Source: Plectrocnemia conspersa (taxonomy: Eukaryota; Arthropoda; Insecta; Trichoptera; Polycentropodidae). From it: a stretch of 64,000 nt of DNA. How positions within the stretch are numbered: position 1 is the first letter of the stretch; each line of letters begins with the position of its first letter. Positions 11,591-26,500 of the stretch are shown here, piece by piece. Below the pieces are notes generated by a model. The model ran no database searches, had not been told where the DNA came from, and worked only from the letters and a program-made list of their open reading frames with translations. Location of the stretch: the NCBI GenBank assembly GCA_009617715.1, contig VTFK01000571.1, positions 1 to 64,000 on the forward strand, written 5' to 3'. The translations under genes were made by a program, and so were the position numbers.

Positions 11591-14500
11591 ATGGAGGCCC
11601 ACCATCTGTTGCTGTTCACATCAACCCTCCTGCTTCTTGGACAAACCCTTGCCGAAGAGATCAAGAAGTATCCGTTCCTGATGCCCAACGTGACCCCAAA
11701 CAGGGTGAGTCTTTAAAACTTAAGCCTAAATCGACGATTCTCGTGTTTTCGGTAGCATATGTTAGGACTTACCAGGTGAGAATAGCAAATAGGACGTTCA
11801 CCTCTCATGAATTCCATACACAGGAACGGTTCTACTGCCATAGCGTGTCGCTTCGTTAAATAAACAACAATAACTGATTTCCCCTTATTTTTTAATATCA
11901 GTCATATTATACGTAGAATGTCAATATTTATACTTTTTTTACATCAAAAATATTCAGTGGATTTCTTGTATATATATATATATATGCAATGTAATTCCTA
12001 CGGTCCGAACGTCACGTAGTTTTAGCGGTGTTTAAAACCACGGTCCTCAAATAGTTAATGTTGAAGGAGATAAGCCCTTTATTGATTGTGTCATTTGATG
12101 CGTGCTGTAAATGTGTTTTGATTAAACTGATAAAATAATTATAAAACAAATTATTATTATTTTGGTGGTGAGCGAATAAGTGTTTGATTTGTTTAAGATA
12201 CATAATAAATAAATACAAAAGTTAACATGTTACCCGTTAAATTAACATATAATATCTAATCTAAAATACAACAACACGAAAGGGACATAATCTGCTAATA
12301 AAAGTAATGTATTATATACAACAAGTTTGAGAAACACCCGCGAGTGTATATGTTTGTGAAAAACATATTTTTATTAGCATCGGAAGTAGTATTCACGTAA
12401 AATGTTTTTTGTTAACAATTAAAATTATAGCCGCTGTAATTTTGAAAACATGTAATAGTTAAAATCTACTAAATTCAGAGCAGGTAGTGAAAAAAGGGAC
12501 AAGAATTTCTGATTAACACTCCAAAAGCATCATACCCGTTAAATATTCAACAGATATTTGCTGGTAAAAGTAATATATTACATAAACAAAGTTTGAGGAA
12601 CATATTTTAACATGTTTTTATTCGCATCGCAAATAGTGTTTTTTTTTTTTTAATTAAAAACTAAATTTATACGAATATTTTAAAATGGTTTATAGCCGCT
12701 ACAATTTTGAAAATACGTAGTAATTGAAATCTACTAAATTTAGAGCAGATAGTGAAAAAAGGGACAGGGGTTTCTGATTAAAATTCTGAAAGCATCTTAC
12801 CCGAGAAATAATTGACAGATATCTAATCTAAAATACAAAAACATGAAAGGGACATAATCTGCTAGTAAATATAATATATTACACAATATAAAATGTTTGA
12901 GAAACATTTTGGTGTTCATACGTTTGTTAAAAACATATTTTTATTAGGATCGCAAACAGCGTATTTTTTCAAGTATTCTTATAAAATATATTTTAATTAA
13001 AAACTAAATTTATACAAATATTTTTAAATGGTTTTGAAAACATGTAATAGTTGCAAACTTATAAATTCAGAGCAGGTAGTGAAAAAAGGGACATGGGTTT
13101 CTGATTAACATTCCGAAAGCATCGTACCCAATAAATATTTAACAGATATCTAATCTAAAATAAAACAACATAAAAGGGACATAATCTGCTTTATTGATGA
13201 ATAGTGATTTTGTAATGGGAAAAAATATTATTAAATTAGGTGATTTAAATATTTTGTTTACGTACGGAGATTAACTTCACCTGTTCATTATTAAATTTGT
13301 CAGATATTATTTATGTCAATAATGTAACTGTAAAATTGATTTAATTTTAACGAACATGTGTGCTAATTGTGATGACATCACAAAAAGCAATTATATCCTC
13401 GTTAAAGAGGACGATTTTCATCCAGCGATCGCAATTGGCATTAGGTTGGAACAGAATCACGTCCATTTATGAATGAAAAAGTATTTTCCCATTAAGATTT
13501 TGGCCACTTCGGTAGTTTGCTGTCTCGTACGGATTAGGCACGATTGTATTAAGCAGTTGTTGTTGGTTCTTCTCTTGATGTTTTTTATGAGATAATTTAT
13601 GGTATTTTTGATGAATGTTTTTCCAGAAGATATCCAATGATTAACGTAATTTATCCAATATGGTTATTGCAGTTTTTAGAAAGAAATATGTCATCCATAA
13701 AATCTGAAAAAGAACGCGTAATTCTCTCGCATATGAATAATTTCGTACTATAAGATAACGCGCAAAGTTTATGATTTGCAATTGCTGAAGAAACTGACAG
13801 AAGTTTAACTACGTGTTACCGGTAATAAGGCCATACGAGTCCAACCCTATGGGTGGGCACCCAGCATGTTTCCCTCACGTCCCCGTTGTACTAAATATGT
13901 TATTGGATATATTAGTTTTTCTTCCGAGCGTTCAGGGAGACGGGCTCTCACTGGCTGACCGGCATTGCATTGCACTGCATGCATTGCGTATCATCCCGCA
14001 GGTGTTATGCTACCTCAGTCGCAGCCTTCAGTCCTTGGACCCCAGGAGGGGCCGAGCCTTTTGGCGCACTTGCGTTACTCTGCTTTGCTTTGTTCGTCCT
14101 AGGTAGTGCCTCGCGCTCTACCTCAAACGGCCAGTCTGAGAGGTCCCTTCCCCTCAAGGGTTTGGGTTTTAACCCAAGAAAGGTCTCTTGCTCTCCCACA
14201 CTGATGGATGATATGCATGTGGCGGACTGGCGCCCAGATTTTCTGAAGGAATTATATTACGGATTGTGTTATTCCTCGATGTTATCGATGAGCTGGAACA
14301 ACATACATTTTGAATGTTCTGAAGAAATTGGCGACGGGTTTGTTAAATATTTTCAAATCGTATAACATGATGCTGGGTTCACGTTTGGATTTTAATTCTA
14401 ATTACGATGAGACACAGCTTTCATGGTCAGCTTTATTGCCAATCAAAAACTTCCGTTTGTTTGATCTGGATTTAGTAAACTAATGTCTATTATATCCTAG

Positions 14501-17500
14501 ACTAGATTCTGAAATGATGATGCAAGTCTGATCTTTTGAACTATCTTCGGCTTATATTTAATTTTGAGATCCTCCTGTTTCGTGAAAATGCTCTAAGGTC
14601 ACCCCGATTCACAAAAAGCGTAACAAGTCTTGCATTAATAATTACAGTCAAGTAACGTTGCTTTCAGCACATGAAAAATTATTTTAAATTATATTACACA
14701 AATATATTTTTAATTATTGCGGGTGTATGTTCCTCGAATAGTCAATCTCGATCCACTGTCACTAATCTAATGTTTTTTTAAGCTTTGTTTTGAGATCATT
14801 GGACTCAGTTGTATCATTGACACATATATTGAAAAGGCGTTCGATAAAGTCGATTACAATTTACTTGTGAAAAATTTACTCATGGAGCTATTTTCAAAAT
14901 ACTTGATCGATAGATATCAGTTCTTCAAGTATGAACACTCATTTTTAGAACGAAATAAGACCTGTACTAAAGTATCGCAGGGATAGAACTTGGGTCTACT
15001 GCCATTTATATTGTTCATTAATGAGTTTAAGAGAGCGCAGTCGATTTCGGATTCCATCGACCTGCAGGAAGATTTAAATTATTTATGGAAGTGGGCTTTC
15101 GATAACCGTTTGCCTTTCAGTATTAAGAAATGTAACACGATTTCATTTTTAAGGTCCTCGAATGCCGGCGGAATACTCATACCATCTCGGCATATATAAT
15201 CTAGGCTCATAGCAGATCGATAAAAATGCTCGGTTTTATCTTGAGAAATGCGCCACTTTAGATATACTTTTAGCACACTCTTTATGATGCCCTAGTATGC
15301 AGCATACTAAAAGCTGACTCTATTATATGGATTTCAAGCGTATCCAAAGCGGCTCCAAAAATTACAGTGTAAATTCCGTCAGTATTTATACTGGAAAGAA
15401 TCCGTTTCTGTTTCCTCGCGCTTTCATTTTGGAAGCGCTGGAATACGTATAGTTGTTATTGTTATTATTTATGAATATTTTTAGTAATATAATTCACCTT
15501 AACAAGTAAAAAGATAATGTATAAATATTAAAATATTTATTTACACGATGGCTTGCAATAAAAATAATCAAGCAGAATCGCAGCTCAACGAACAGTCGGA
15601 AGACGACTCTGGCGCACGAGGCGCTGCTCGTTCTTTTTGTCCGTTATTTATGTTGCATATAAATCAGAATAACTGGGTTGATTATTTCCTTCAAATTCTG
15701 AACCAAAAATCAAAATATATATTTATTCAACATTGACTTTCTAGTATGACTACTCATTTTTTATTTGTATAATTTCGTTTTGAACTTTAACAACAGTACA
15801 AAAATGGATCTTTTTGGTCACCATCATAAATTTTAAAATAATAATTAAGTTACGATATGTGTTCGTAATATTTGTAAATTATTAACTACTTTCAACTTTC
15901 AAAAATTCGATTTTAATTCTTCTACAATGTTTTTGATTCTCGAGTAATAATATTTTGGAAGATATTCTCGGCTTATTATTAAATAAACTCTATTTAAAAA
16001 TATTACGGTCTAATAGTTACTTTTATTATTATTGTAAATGTGCTACACTAATACATGGATTATCAGATAATTCCATGTAATTAGTAGTTGACTTTTATTA
16101 ATAACGTAATTAAATAGTAAAAATTGAATTATGTTGCTAGTTCAATTACAATAAGCTAATAAAAAAATACTTACGACGGGTAATTCCCATTCGGGTAATC
16201 ACTGTTTTAAAAACAGAATTTAGTATCAAGGATAATACAAATGCTGAGTAATACAGTTTTTTTAATAAAAAAGTCCCGTAAGTGGGACATTTAAATATAT
16301 CCACGTGCATGTTTGCTTACACCGATTTCTTTTCAAACGACCTTACAATTTTACACTCTGGATTCTGCGCAAAATTGCCTTTTATCTCTCAATTTTATCA
16401 GTGTTTTTTATATCCCATCACGCGAGCGGTATGCTAATGGAACGCTGTTGTGTTTTTTTCCGGAATTGAAAGAGCAAAATAAACTCTATTTGTTGCTCTA
16501 CAGCCGGAGGTTCAAATTGAATTACATTCAAGCGGCTAATTTTAAACAAAATTTTGACAATTTTTATTGAAAGTTTAACAAGCGCTGGATGTTAGATGAA
16601 TCGCCCGGAAATTGATCAATGGCCCCGCATGTGATTTTGTGTGATAAAAACTAGCGGTTTTATATGGGAAGTCTGATAAATAATTACGAATTGGTAGAGG
16701 GAATCGAAACAGGGCTGCCAACATTACAAATTAGGGGAGTTATATTAAAATATAATTTATATCACAATACAATTTTTGTTGTATATATTCATTAAATAAA
16801 ATCATTAGTTGATATTTATCACTTATATTCGAGTTTATTTTTGAAAAAATAGTAAATATAGTGAAATCTCTTTGTAACGAATATCGAAATAAAGAAATTC
16901 CCAGTATAACGAATTTTCAATTTGTCATACAAAATGTTTTCATTGTAACGAAGACTGATCTCAGTATAACGAAATATTTTGATCTCAATTTAAGACTGAC
17001 GTTACAACTTGATACAATATTTCACCGAATTCAGTTCGTTCTTGACTTGGCGTGTGCCGGATGTGTTCACAAGCGTCATTCAAAGTGTTTCGCGCACCCT
17101 CAAACTTTTTTTTATAAAACATTATGTTCATTACAGTATACTTAAAAATGGACAAAAAAAAGATCTGTCTATATTGTAATGCCTGCACTACACTTTCTGG
17201 AAGTTGGCCAAAGTTGGTTAAGGACGGAGAATATAGTGGGTTACTTCGGTCGAGTTCGGTTCTGCCTGCTCTAAAATCTCTAGGAAGTTGTCCGAGGTTA
17301 CCGAGAACGGGAGCTAAAGTGGGGGTAATTCAGTCGACTTGGCCAGCTTCGAGCGCTTCCGAACATTGTCGGCAAACGGACCGAAGTCGGAGCTGCTCTT
17401 TCGAGCGCGAGCGGTGAGATACTTCCTCTTTCGTTCTCTCGCGTGTTAAGTGACGAGAGTGAGAGAGATAATGACATGGTGTTTGGCAAACTGAGATAGA

Positions 17501-20500
17501 ACGAGTAACTCGCTTCAATTTCAGTATGCGCGTAGGCGTCATATGGTTAGCACGCATGTCGAGCGCTGCATCGTGGTCACGTGGTCAAATTATAATACCA
17601 CATGCTAATCGGGGATTTCAACAGACTCTTACTGGCATGTTTGAATATTTTAGGGCACCAAAAAGGATTAATTATATTTTTGATAGTATATTCTTCTAAC
17701 ATATATCGTTATTATATTTTTTTTCATAAAAAATTAAATAATTAAAAAATAATTAGTGGTACTTGATTTTGTTAAAATAAATCGTTTCCAATATCCTTAT
17801 GTATTTTCCTAGATCGGTTTATATAAATGTCACACCATAACGAATTCTTATTTAGAATCGATGGCGACAAATTCTAGGATAGTCACAGACGTGGTGTTCG
17901 TATTCTGAAGTATCATTTTTATGCCTTATGGCATTTTGCAAAAGCCGACAAAGATTTTGCGAAAATTGAATATTTACGACCGAAAAGTTTTCACTGATAT
18001 TGTATTGGTGAGTGCCCACACAAACTTAATAAATTTACAATTTAAAAATGGCGATTATTTGGTACATTTTTCGATCGCGCGCAAGTATGCCAGCTGTACG
18101 TGACAGAAGCCGCCGTCCGGACGTCTTCTGGCCGTATTTTCAGATTGTCCTATGTAATTCCCGTCAGCCGTTTAAAGCAAAGAACCTTGCCATTAAATTT
18201 AACTTGACGTACTTTTTGCTCTTGCCTTTTGAAGAGAATAGATATTTTTCAATGTCATAATCATACATCCATTCATCATTACTTGCTATAACGCGTTAGA
18301 GAAATTCTTATTAATTAGTGACTTCCTTCAATAATTTATATTTATTTACGATGCTGTTTTTAAAGAAATTTGACTGTTACTCATTTCAAGCCAAAAATGT
18401 CAGTTAAAATTTATTTAGTTGCCTGTTCCTGTCTTAACGGCGAAAGTGATCTAGTCAATATTATTTCGCAATCTCATCATTTTTCTTAAAGATTTTGCTT
18501 CCCTAGAAAATGTAAGATTTACATTCCACATTTCATAGTACTCTCACGATTTTGGTTTTCCTGCAAGACCCTGAATTTTATAAAAAAAAATAACCCGCGA
18601 CTAAAATTTGTTTATTTAATTAAAACCAAAAATACATTAATTGTACTTAAAATTTATTAAACCATCGTTTAATTGGCTTAGTAATGATTTTAACTGGAAG
18701 ACTATGTTTATGGACATTTTTCAATATCGTTTAATCGAAATAATTTTATTGCGCATTTTTTGCACTTGTCGGCATTTTTGATCAATTATTTGGGCAAATT
18801 AATATGACCGCCAATTTTAAGGATTGCTTTGTCTATTAAGAAATTAACTATTTGACCTTAGCGTGAATTATTATCCCTAAAATAAATTGTAATTAATAAT
18901 GTAATTTTACAATACCGTTCTGCTTATCTGTTTCATGTTAGTTATTATAAAACTTATTTATCGTTTATATTTATAACCATCTTTGGAATGTCAAGAAGCT
19001 TATAGTATGAAAATATTTTCTATTATTAAAATGAAGCAAGTACATAATAGAAAACCATCAACACGTTACGATCTTAAGACATTCACGCTCTAATAAACAT
19101 ACTCTCAGTATATTGCAATCGTTCGAAGTTTAATATATTTTTCTAGAACGTTAAATGTCAAAGAGCATTTTTTGCTCATTATTAATTTTCTGATACATAT
19201 GGCTGTGTGTTTCTGCTTTATGTTTTAAAACGTTGTCAATGTAAGGTTGATGTATTATAAATATGTAGTTTTAATTTGCAAAAATAGCAATAATTAATTA
19301 TATTTTATTATTTTTTTTTCCAAAGAATTACCTACAAGCAAAATCACCATTTCAGTCGATCTACTCGAAAGCTGAATATTTATAAAATGCGCAATTAAGC
19401 AAAATAGCTCCTAATCACTAAATAAATACAGTCAAATTCGTATACAACACTTCAACACCACCTTCGTTTATATATATATTTACATTAACATGTACAAATA
19501 TTTATATTGCGTGTGTAAACTACTAGATGTGATTGTATTCATTTTAGCTTTGAAATTTTTATTTAATTCAACAAACTCTTATGTGGAAAATATAAACTTA
19601 ATTTCCCTCTTTGTGCGTCTGTGGAAATTCTCGGAAATGGGTTAGGATTTACCATAGTGTAAATAATGTATAATAATGGCATGTAGAACCGCAAGATTGT
19701 GGAATTATTAAATATTCATCATCTAATTTGCGCTTCAATCAACGTAGAGTTTACATTTGGGAATTACTATATTATTTGTAAGTTAGCTTAATGTTAAATA
19801 TTATTGCATGATGATATAGTTCGTTTAATATTTAGATATTCTATTATGTTAGTGGTTATTGGTTTCTAAATTTAAAACACAAAGTTTAGAATATGTAGAA
19901 ATTGCTTTATTAAATTTAGTTCAAATTAAAAGGTATATTACTTATAGTACTTCTAAAAACACGATATATAAAAAGAACAATAAACACCAGCAGGAGTTAT
20001 TTTACATTGTAAAAAAATCGCAATTTCTTAATAATGTTACACCATTTAGGTTTAAAAAGCGTGTAAAAAGTTAACTAAAAAATCATATTGACTCAAATCG
20101 CTTTGGGTATAAGACCTTTTAATCTTAAACTAAATATGAATAATTCGCATTCAGATAAGTACGCAAACCCTTTTGTTATATTTGCAGAATTTATAAAATA
20201 TTTCAGTAAATAAATTATTTTATAAAAATAAGAACGTATTGGATCAACTATTAATAAGGGCAATGCTTAAAATAAACCACAAAATACAATTAATATGTTT
20301 CTTGAGGAAATTTTAATAATTACTATATGGGCCGATGATACAACATATTATATGTACCATAAGCCTCACCAAATATTATTAGCCGATGGTACTACATCTG
20401 TGTAATTTCAGGAAAGTTGCTATTGAATATTTTATATATCGAGTTTTCTTTTTTTCTCTTCTAATACTGTACTATCTTTATTTTTTTTATAGTAATAATA

Positions 20501-23500
20501 AAATAGTGAAGATGATTATAATTAAATAAAAAATGTTTTGTAAATAATAATATTATTTTTAGCATGCAATTATATTTTTTTAATTATTTTGCGTGGATTA
20601 ATAATCGAAAGCAATTACTCAAAAAGTTATGACAATAAACATAGCTTATATATGAAACTTTTTCAGATAATTTGTATCTAAAATAGGAGGAATATTAAGT
20701 AATATTTCAGTAGTCAATTTATTTTATCACATTATTTAATTATTGTAGTTGTTTTATTTATTACATATTTGTAACTACATAAATATTACATAGTCCTCTA
20801 AGATATTTAAAATAAGTATAAATATTTTTTACATTTTTTTAATAAAGTCCGAAAACCGGTTTTTATGTATTTTTAGAAATACTAAAATTTTAAAACTGTA
20901 TAAAAAAAATATTTAAAAAAAAAACCCTAACCACAACTTTTAAAATCATATATATCTGTGTAATAAGTCATATTTAACTAATTGAGTTCGTGGGTTTAAG
21001 TCCAACATTAATAATTTATTTACATCGATAATTTTCATGCATGTATACTGAGTGTACATCACCGGAGCATGCTGATTTTTTTCACCGTAAGAGAAAGGTT
21101 AATATCACCATTTGCCATACAGATAAAAAAATCGATTCGTATGTGAAAACCTCACTAAAATCGACTAAACTACATATTTTTTTTATCAAATATCATTTTT
21201 ATATATCGTCAATTTTATTTCTGATTCAACTTATATTATAAAATATTTATATAACGTATAATTGTTTTTTTTTTAATATTAAATATTAAGAGACGCACTA
21301 CAAATTTATTTTATTCAAAGCTGATATTTAACGCTTTAGATTATAATTATTTTTAAAGTAAGAAATATATATTCTACGTCATTCATTTTCAACACTTGCC
21401 TTGACAAAATACTGTAAAATCATTATAATTACATTTTTTATAATTAATGCGTAGAATATTTAAAACTAATTATAAACCAAGTATTTTATATTTATTTTAG
21501 TTATGATTTTTTTAGTAAAAAAAATATATTACTGAATTAAAATTGCAATGTTTTTCACTAAATTTAAAATATTTTATTATCATCAAGACAGATATAGTTT
21601 TTTCTTATAATCGATATTATTATTTCTATGAACTATTATTATCAGATTTTATTTTAACTATCTTTTTACAAATATTTTGGTTAATAATGAAGCGAAATAA
21701 TGAATATAGCTTTCGAGAATGAAAGCCAAGTGGTGTGGCTTTTGCAGCCAGTTAAGCTGAGACAGTTTATTGTAAAAAAATTATAATTCACCTAAAGTAT
21801 TGTATATATATAGAAAAAAAATATAATCACATTAGCGTTTAACTCTACCTCCAAATCACCCCCTTTGTTAAAGTTGTTTTTAATGCCCCACGCTAGGCGA
21901 CCGTTCTATTATTACAAAGGAGAATTAAAAAAATACATATTCGATGCGAGTTCATTAGTGTTTATTTATAGACGAGTTCTGCAGAGTTTTTGTGCTAATT
22001 GATGACTTTCGACTGTGTGGCTATTGTGCAATTTTAGGTGTATGCTTTGATGATTTATAAATGCCATATTGAAAATACTCACATAAACATATCTCACAAG
22101 GAAAATACTAATTAAATCACGAAAAATATTATTTTGTGATACATACTTAAAATCATATCCTAGACGCCAGATTTAAATAGATTAAACATGTACTGTAATA
22201 TTCTATTAATATAAAATATTAGAATGAAATAGATATTATTTATAAAGTAAAACTATTGTGATACAGATGACTGCATAGTTAGACCTGGTCTGACGGTCGG
22301 AATGGAAAGTTGTTGCTTTCTTGTGCTGCTTCTAAGAATCGTCTCGGTCGATTCTCAGCGTAGCTCAGCTCAGTGCAGTATTACAAGTCAAAAATGAAGT
22401 AGTAGTTTTGGATAATGTTTATAAAATAATTATATGGATGTGATTCAATACGGCAGGTGTTGAATTTTTATACTCTTGCTATTTAGCGTACTTTTTAATT
22501 TATCTTATCTGGCCAATATGATAATTTGGGGTGGAAACAGACTATTAGTTATTGTCTAATAATTACATAGGTAGATTATAAGCGTAGAATGTAGGTTTTA
22601 ATAATGTCAAAAAATTAGTTTTATAAGCTTTATTTTTTATGCAATCAGTTATTATATTTATTAAAACTGAAAGGAAATATATTACAAAATTAGATCACAC
22701 TAACTAAAAATCATATTCAAATTCTTCTTTGGATAAACAGTATCTTTGCTTCGATTGTGTTTACTTTCTTTATTGGCTTTGGAAGCATTCCAAAGATAAG
22801 CATTATCGCATGACTTTTTACACCGGACGTTTACAAAACCCGAATTCCTGATTGATACACCATTGATTGAATTTATTCTGGAAATGCGTTTTGCGTCATT
22901 GTTATGTTTGCTGTTACTAATTTACTAACACAACACACTAACGTCTTTGAGTTTATTTTCGTGCTGCTTTTAAATCGAAATTCTTCGATAACGTTTGGCA
23001 AACGACATGAGATGTGCGATTTGCACCGGCCACTTCAAGTAGCAATTAGAATCGTGCTGAATGCTGGTCTGTTTTTAGACAGATCATAAACTAACGGATT
23101 CTAGACAGCGTACTAGTAAATTAATTTCAAGGAAAAGATATGTTAGCAAAGATTTTTGGGCTTGGGACAGTAAAACGTTTTTTGTTTGTATAATATAATA
23201 TAATGAACTATTTGTATTTTTGTAATAGTTTTGAAATCATCTATGATTTATGCAATACTATTAAAAAAAATGTGTAGATACCGATTGTCCTTTGCTTAGG
23301 TTTGTTTAAAAGTGACTTAATCCATCCAAATCTTCAATCGTCTTCTGCGTCGGCGTAACGAATAAACTTGTTCTGAAAATTGCAAATAAGGTTTTTATTA
23401 CGCTTTTAACAACCAATGTTTAAGTTTCTTAATTAGGCTTATTTTTTAATATAGCTTAGTGCTAAAATTAATTATTATATAATAGGATTAAAAGTTAGGG

Positions 23501-26500
23501 ACATTTTAGTTGAATTAAATCAAGTAAAGTTATAGCTGGTTTAAGCAAATCCACGAGCTTTTGCATAATCAGACTATTTAACTTTTACGAGCTTAGATAA
23601 TTTTTCATGGATAATATGGGACATTATTTTGTGCAAAGTAACGAGAAATTTTGCAATTTCACCAGAATATTTCACCTATTTTACTCAAAAAAAATACCCA
23701 GTTTTTTTTCTCTAAGAACATTGAAACTCATCCAATACAAATAAATAAGTAAATAGCTAGTTGTTTATATAAAAAGAAAAAATATCGCTATGCGGTTAAA
23801 ATTAAAATAAATTTTAATGTATATAAAAAAACTGACAAAATTATTTATTTATAGTTACATATAGTTTTTAAGTATGTAAATAAAAATGGCTTAAAAACAA
23901 TAGACGATACTTTTAGAAATAGAAAACATTTTTAATAAGAACAAAAAGTACTGTAGGCTGAAAATGTACTTTATAACCTGAACGAGGTTAAGTGTTCTGG
24001 TACTTACAATGTTAAAGTGAAGCAAACGTATGACAATATGACGTAAACTATATTTTAATATAAGTTTCTTAAACATTTTATCTTTGTAGCATGCAATTTC
24101 AAAGAGAAATAATTTATACCTCGGATTTTAGCTATGAAACAACCGTAAAATGTGAAACTCGAGAAGTGCCTTTAATTAAAAGCAATTTTATAAACTTATT
24201 TTTTTGTCACAACTTTTACTGTTATTAATGAAACAGTCATTATTTCAAATCATACATTAATAATATAAATATTATTAATTACCTTCAGAGTCAATACAGT
24301 ACTACTATCTAGTACATTAAATACAAAATCATTTTTTTTTATAAGTTGTGTTTCAATGAACGTAAACATTCTTGATTCATCATAAAACTAGTCACGTTTC
24401 GAAATTTGATACGTTTGCATTACAAAGTATAATTGCAAGGGCAAATTAATTTTCACCATAGAGTGTAATAAACGAACTGTGTAATATTACAAACATATAA
24501 AATATATATTATATATATATAATATTCATAATAAAATATTTATGATGCTCTCCCCATAAATTAACTGATAAGCTTTATTTAACTAACGATTTAATAAACG
24601 AAATAATTTCACCAATGACGTCAATCCTTTAAATATAAGTATAAATTAAAAAAAATAACATTTAATATTATTTATAATTTTCTATAATGTATTATTATAA
24701 AATTCACCACTTCCTATTGTTCTTATCATACATTTAACCGAGTTGAAGTGATATCTATTATAAAATGTAGGGCAAAAAACCCATTGAATGTTAATTGCAT
24801 TTTATTAAATACATTAATCCTTTTACTTGTGCACTAAAAACGTGACTTCAACTCCAATCTCTTTGTATGTTTACTATGCTTAGTAGTTTCCCTATATACT
24901 TGGTTGATATATGAATAACATACGTTTAATTAAAAAAATATGTTGGTCCATACTTTACATCACTTAAAATATTAACAATGTATATAACTTTTAAACATAT
25001 TATACAAGTATCCACATGAATAAAATATAAAATAATGGAACATACAAATGATTTAATATTTCAAGTGAGTATGTGGCGCAATGATGTCACTCTGAACTCA
25101 AGAAAAATATGTATATATTATATATACGAAGGAAAGTAAAGATGGAAGCGATTCTGTTTTAATCGGTTGTCAATATTTATGGGATCAATCGGCTGCACCC
25201 ATGCTAACATGCATATCGCTGACCCTGGAGCCATGGTGTATGCTGATATGTTAAGTTTAAAGAAGAAGTATCACGAATCTGAGTATGTGATGCATTTAGC
25301 ATATGTTATACATGATTCGATTCACCTTAAAATCCAAGCTCCAACGCTTGCCGCTGAGTCGCACCAACTACACATAACGTTTCTGGTCCTCTCACTAGCA
25401 TGCCATATGCGTGCGCAGGGATAATCTTTATTGTGCTCCCTTCCATTCTATTGTCCAAAAAGCCGCGATGCATTCGCTTTAACTTCATCTTAATTTCGTT
25501 TTCTGAACACAGCAGAGATCACGTTTCACAGTATCAGTTTGAGGACCGATCATTGTGGACAATACCTTTGAAGGGTCATACAGATCAGTGATACTCCTGC
25601 ATTGATGAACACCCAGTGATGAATTCTTTTCTTCCTGGTTACAATGCGTGATCAAAAGCGCCTGAGATATTAATAGTACTACCTGTCTTTGTGATCAATA
25701 TATCTTGTGCGTACCGTCCATCGTCTATTTCTCATCCTAGATAATATACAGATCTTTTTACTAATTTTTTTGATTATGTAATTACAATGTTCTTTAAAAT
25801 TTAATTTTTTATCTATAATTAATCCTAAATATTTTATGTAATTAACTATTTGTATAAAAAGTTATCTATACATAATTTTATATTATTATCTAATATATTT
25901 TTATATTACTATTACTTTTACATATATGATTTCATGATTGGATTAGCTTTATTTTTGAGTTCTATTCTAGTTTTTAATCATTATAAAAAATATTTTTGCT
26001 ACCATTTTGAGAATCACAACCAAGAATAGATCATACATTAAAGAGAGTTAATTTATTATTTATTTTTATTTCAGGATGAATTGTATCTTTGTACTCCGGT
26101 GAAAGTTGATCCTACTAAACCATATTTCATAGGTTTGTAATGCATATATATTATACACGATACAATATAGATTACTAACTATTATCTTATGTATTACAGT
26201 CGGATTTGAACCTAATGCTACAATGGATACTGCTCATCACATGTTACTGTACGGTTGTACAACACCAGGATCTGATAAACCAGTCTGGTAATATATATTT
26301 ATAATGCTCTCATATTAATTGCATTAAGACATTTGATTTGCTATAATCTGCTATCAAACAATAGGAACTGCGGTGAAATGCAAAGCAAAGAACCAGTATC
26401 CGAATACAGTACTGCAGCCAGTCCCTGTGGAACGGGATCTCAGGTATATTTTACTAAAAGTAATATACATGTTAAACAATATGTGTTAATAATGTCGACT

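Larger units (their letters stand above)
11705..26074. other. PHM intron 1 (14.4 kb)
   Basis: This intron separates the signal-peptide exon from the catalytic exons, whereas all later PHM introns are under 300 bases. It is bounded by GTGAGT at 11705 and TTTCAG ending at 26074. Contents, listed separately, are a tandem repeat, a GC-rich repeat, a LINE relic, a pogo-like end, a truncated 1 kb transposon, a piggyBac-like end, and an unidentified GC-richer block just before exon 2. The growth of the intron is explained by these insertions. Regulatory elements may sit here, but none can be demonstrated. Confidence 0.85.

Noticed and set aside
11368..11859. 163-codon open frame on + across the PHM leader and exon 1
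   Set aside because: It is in another frame than the PHM signal peptide, runs through the exon 1 donor, and shows no family resemblance.
20975..21005. tRNA-like B box (GTGGGTTTAAGTCC)
   Set aside because: No A box or stems at proper distance; not aligned convincingly to the SINE copies.
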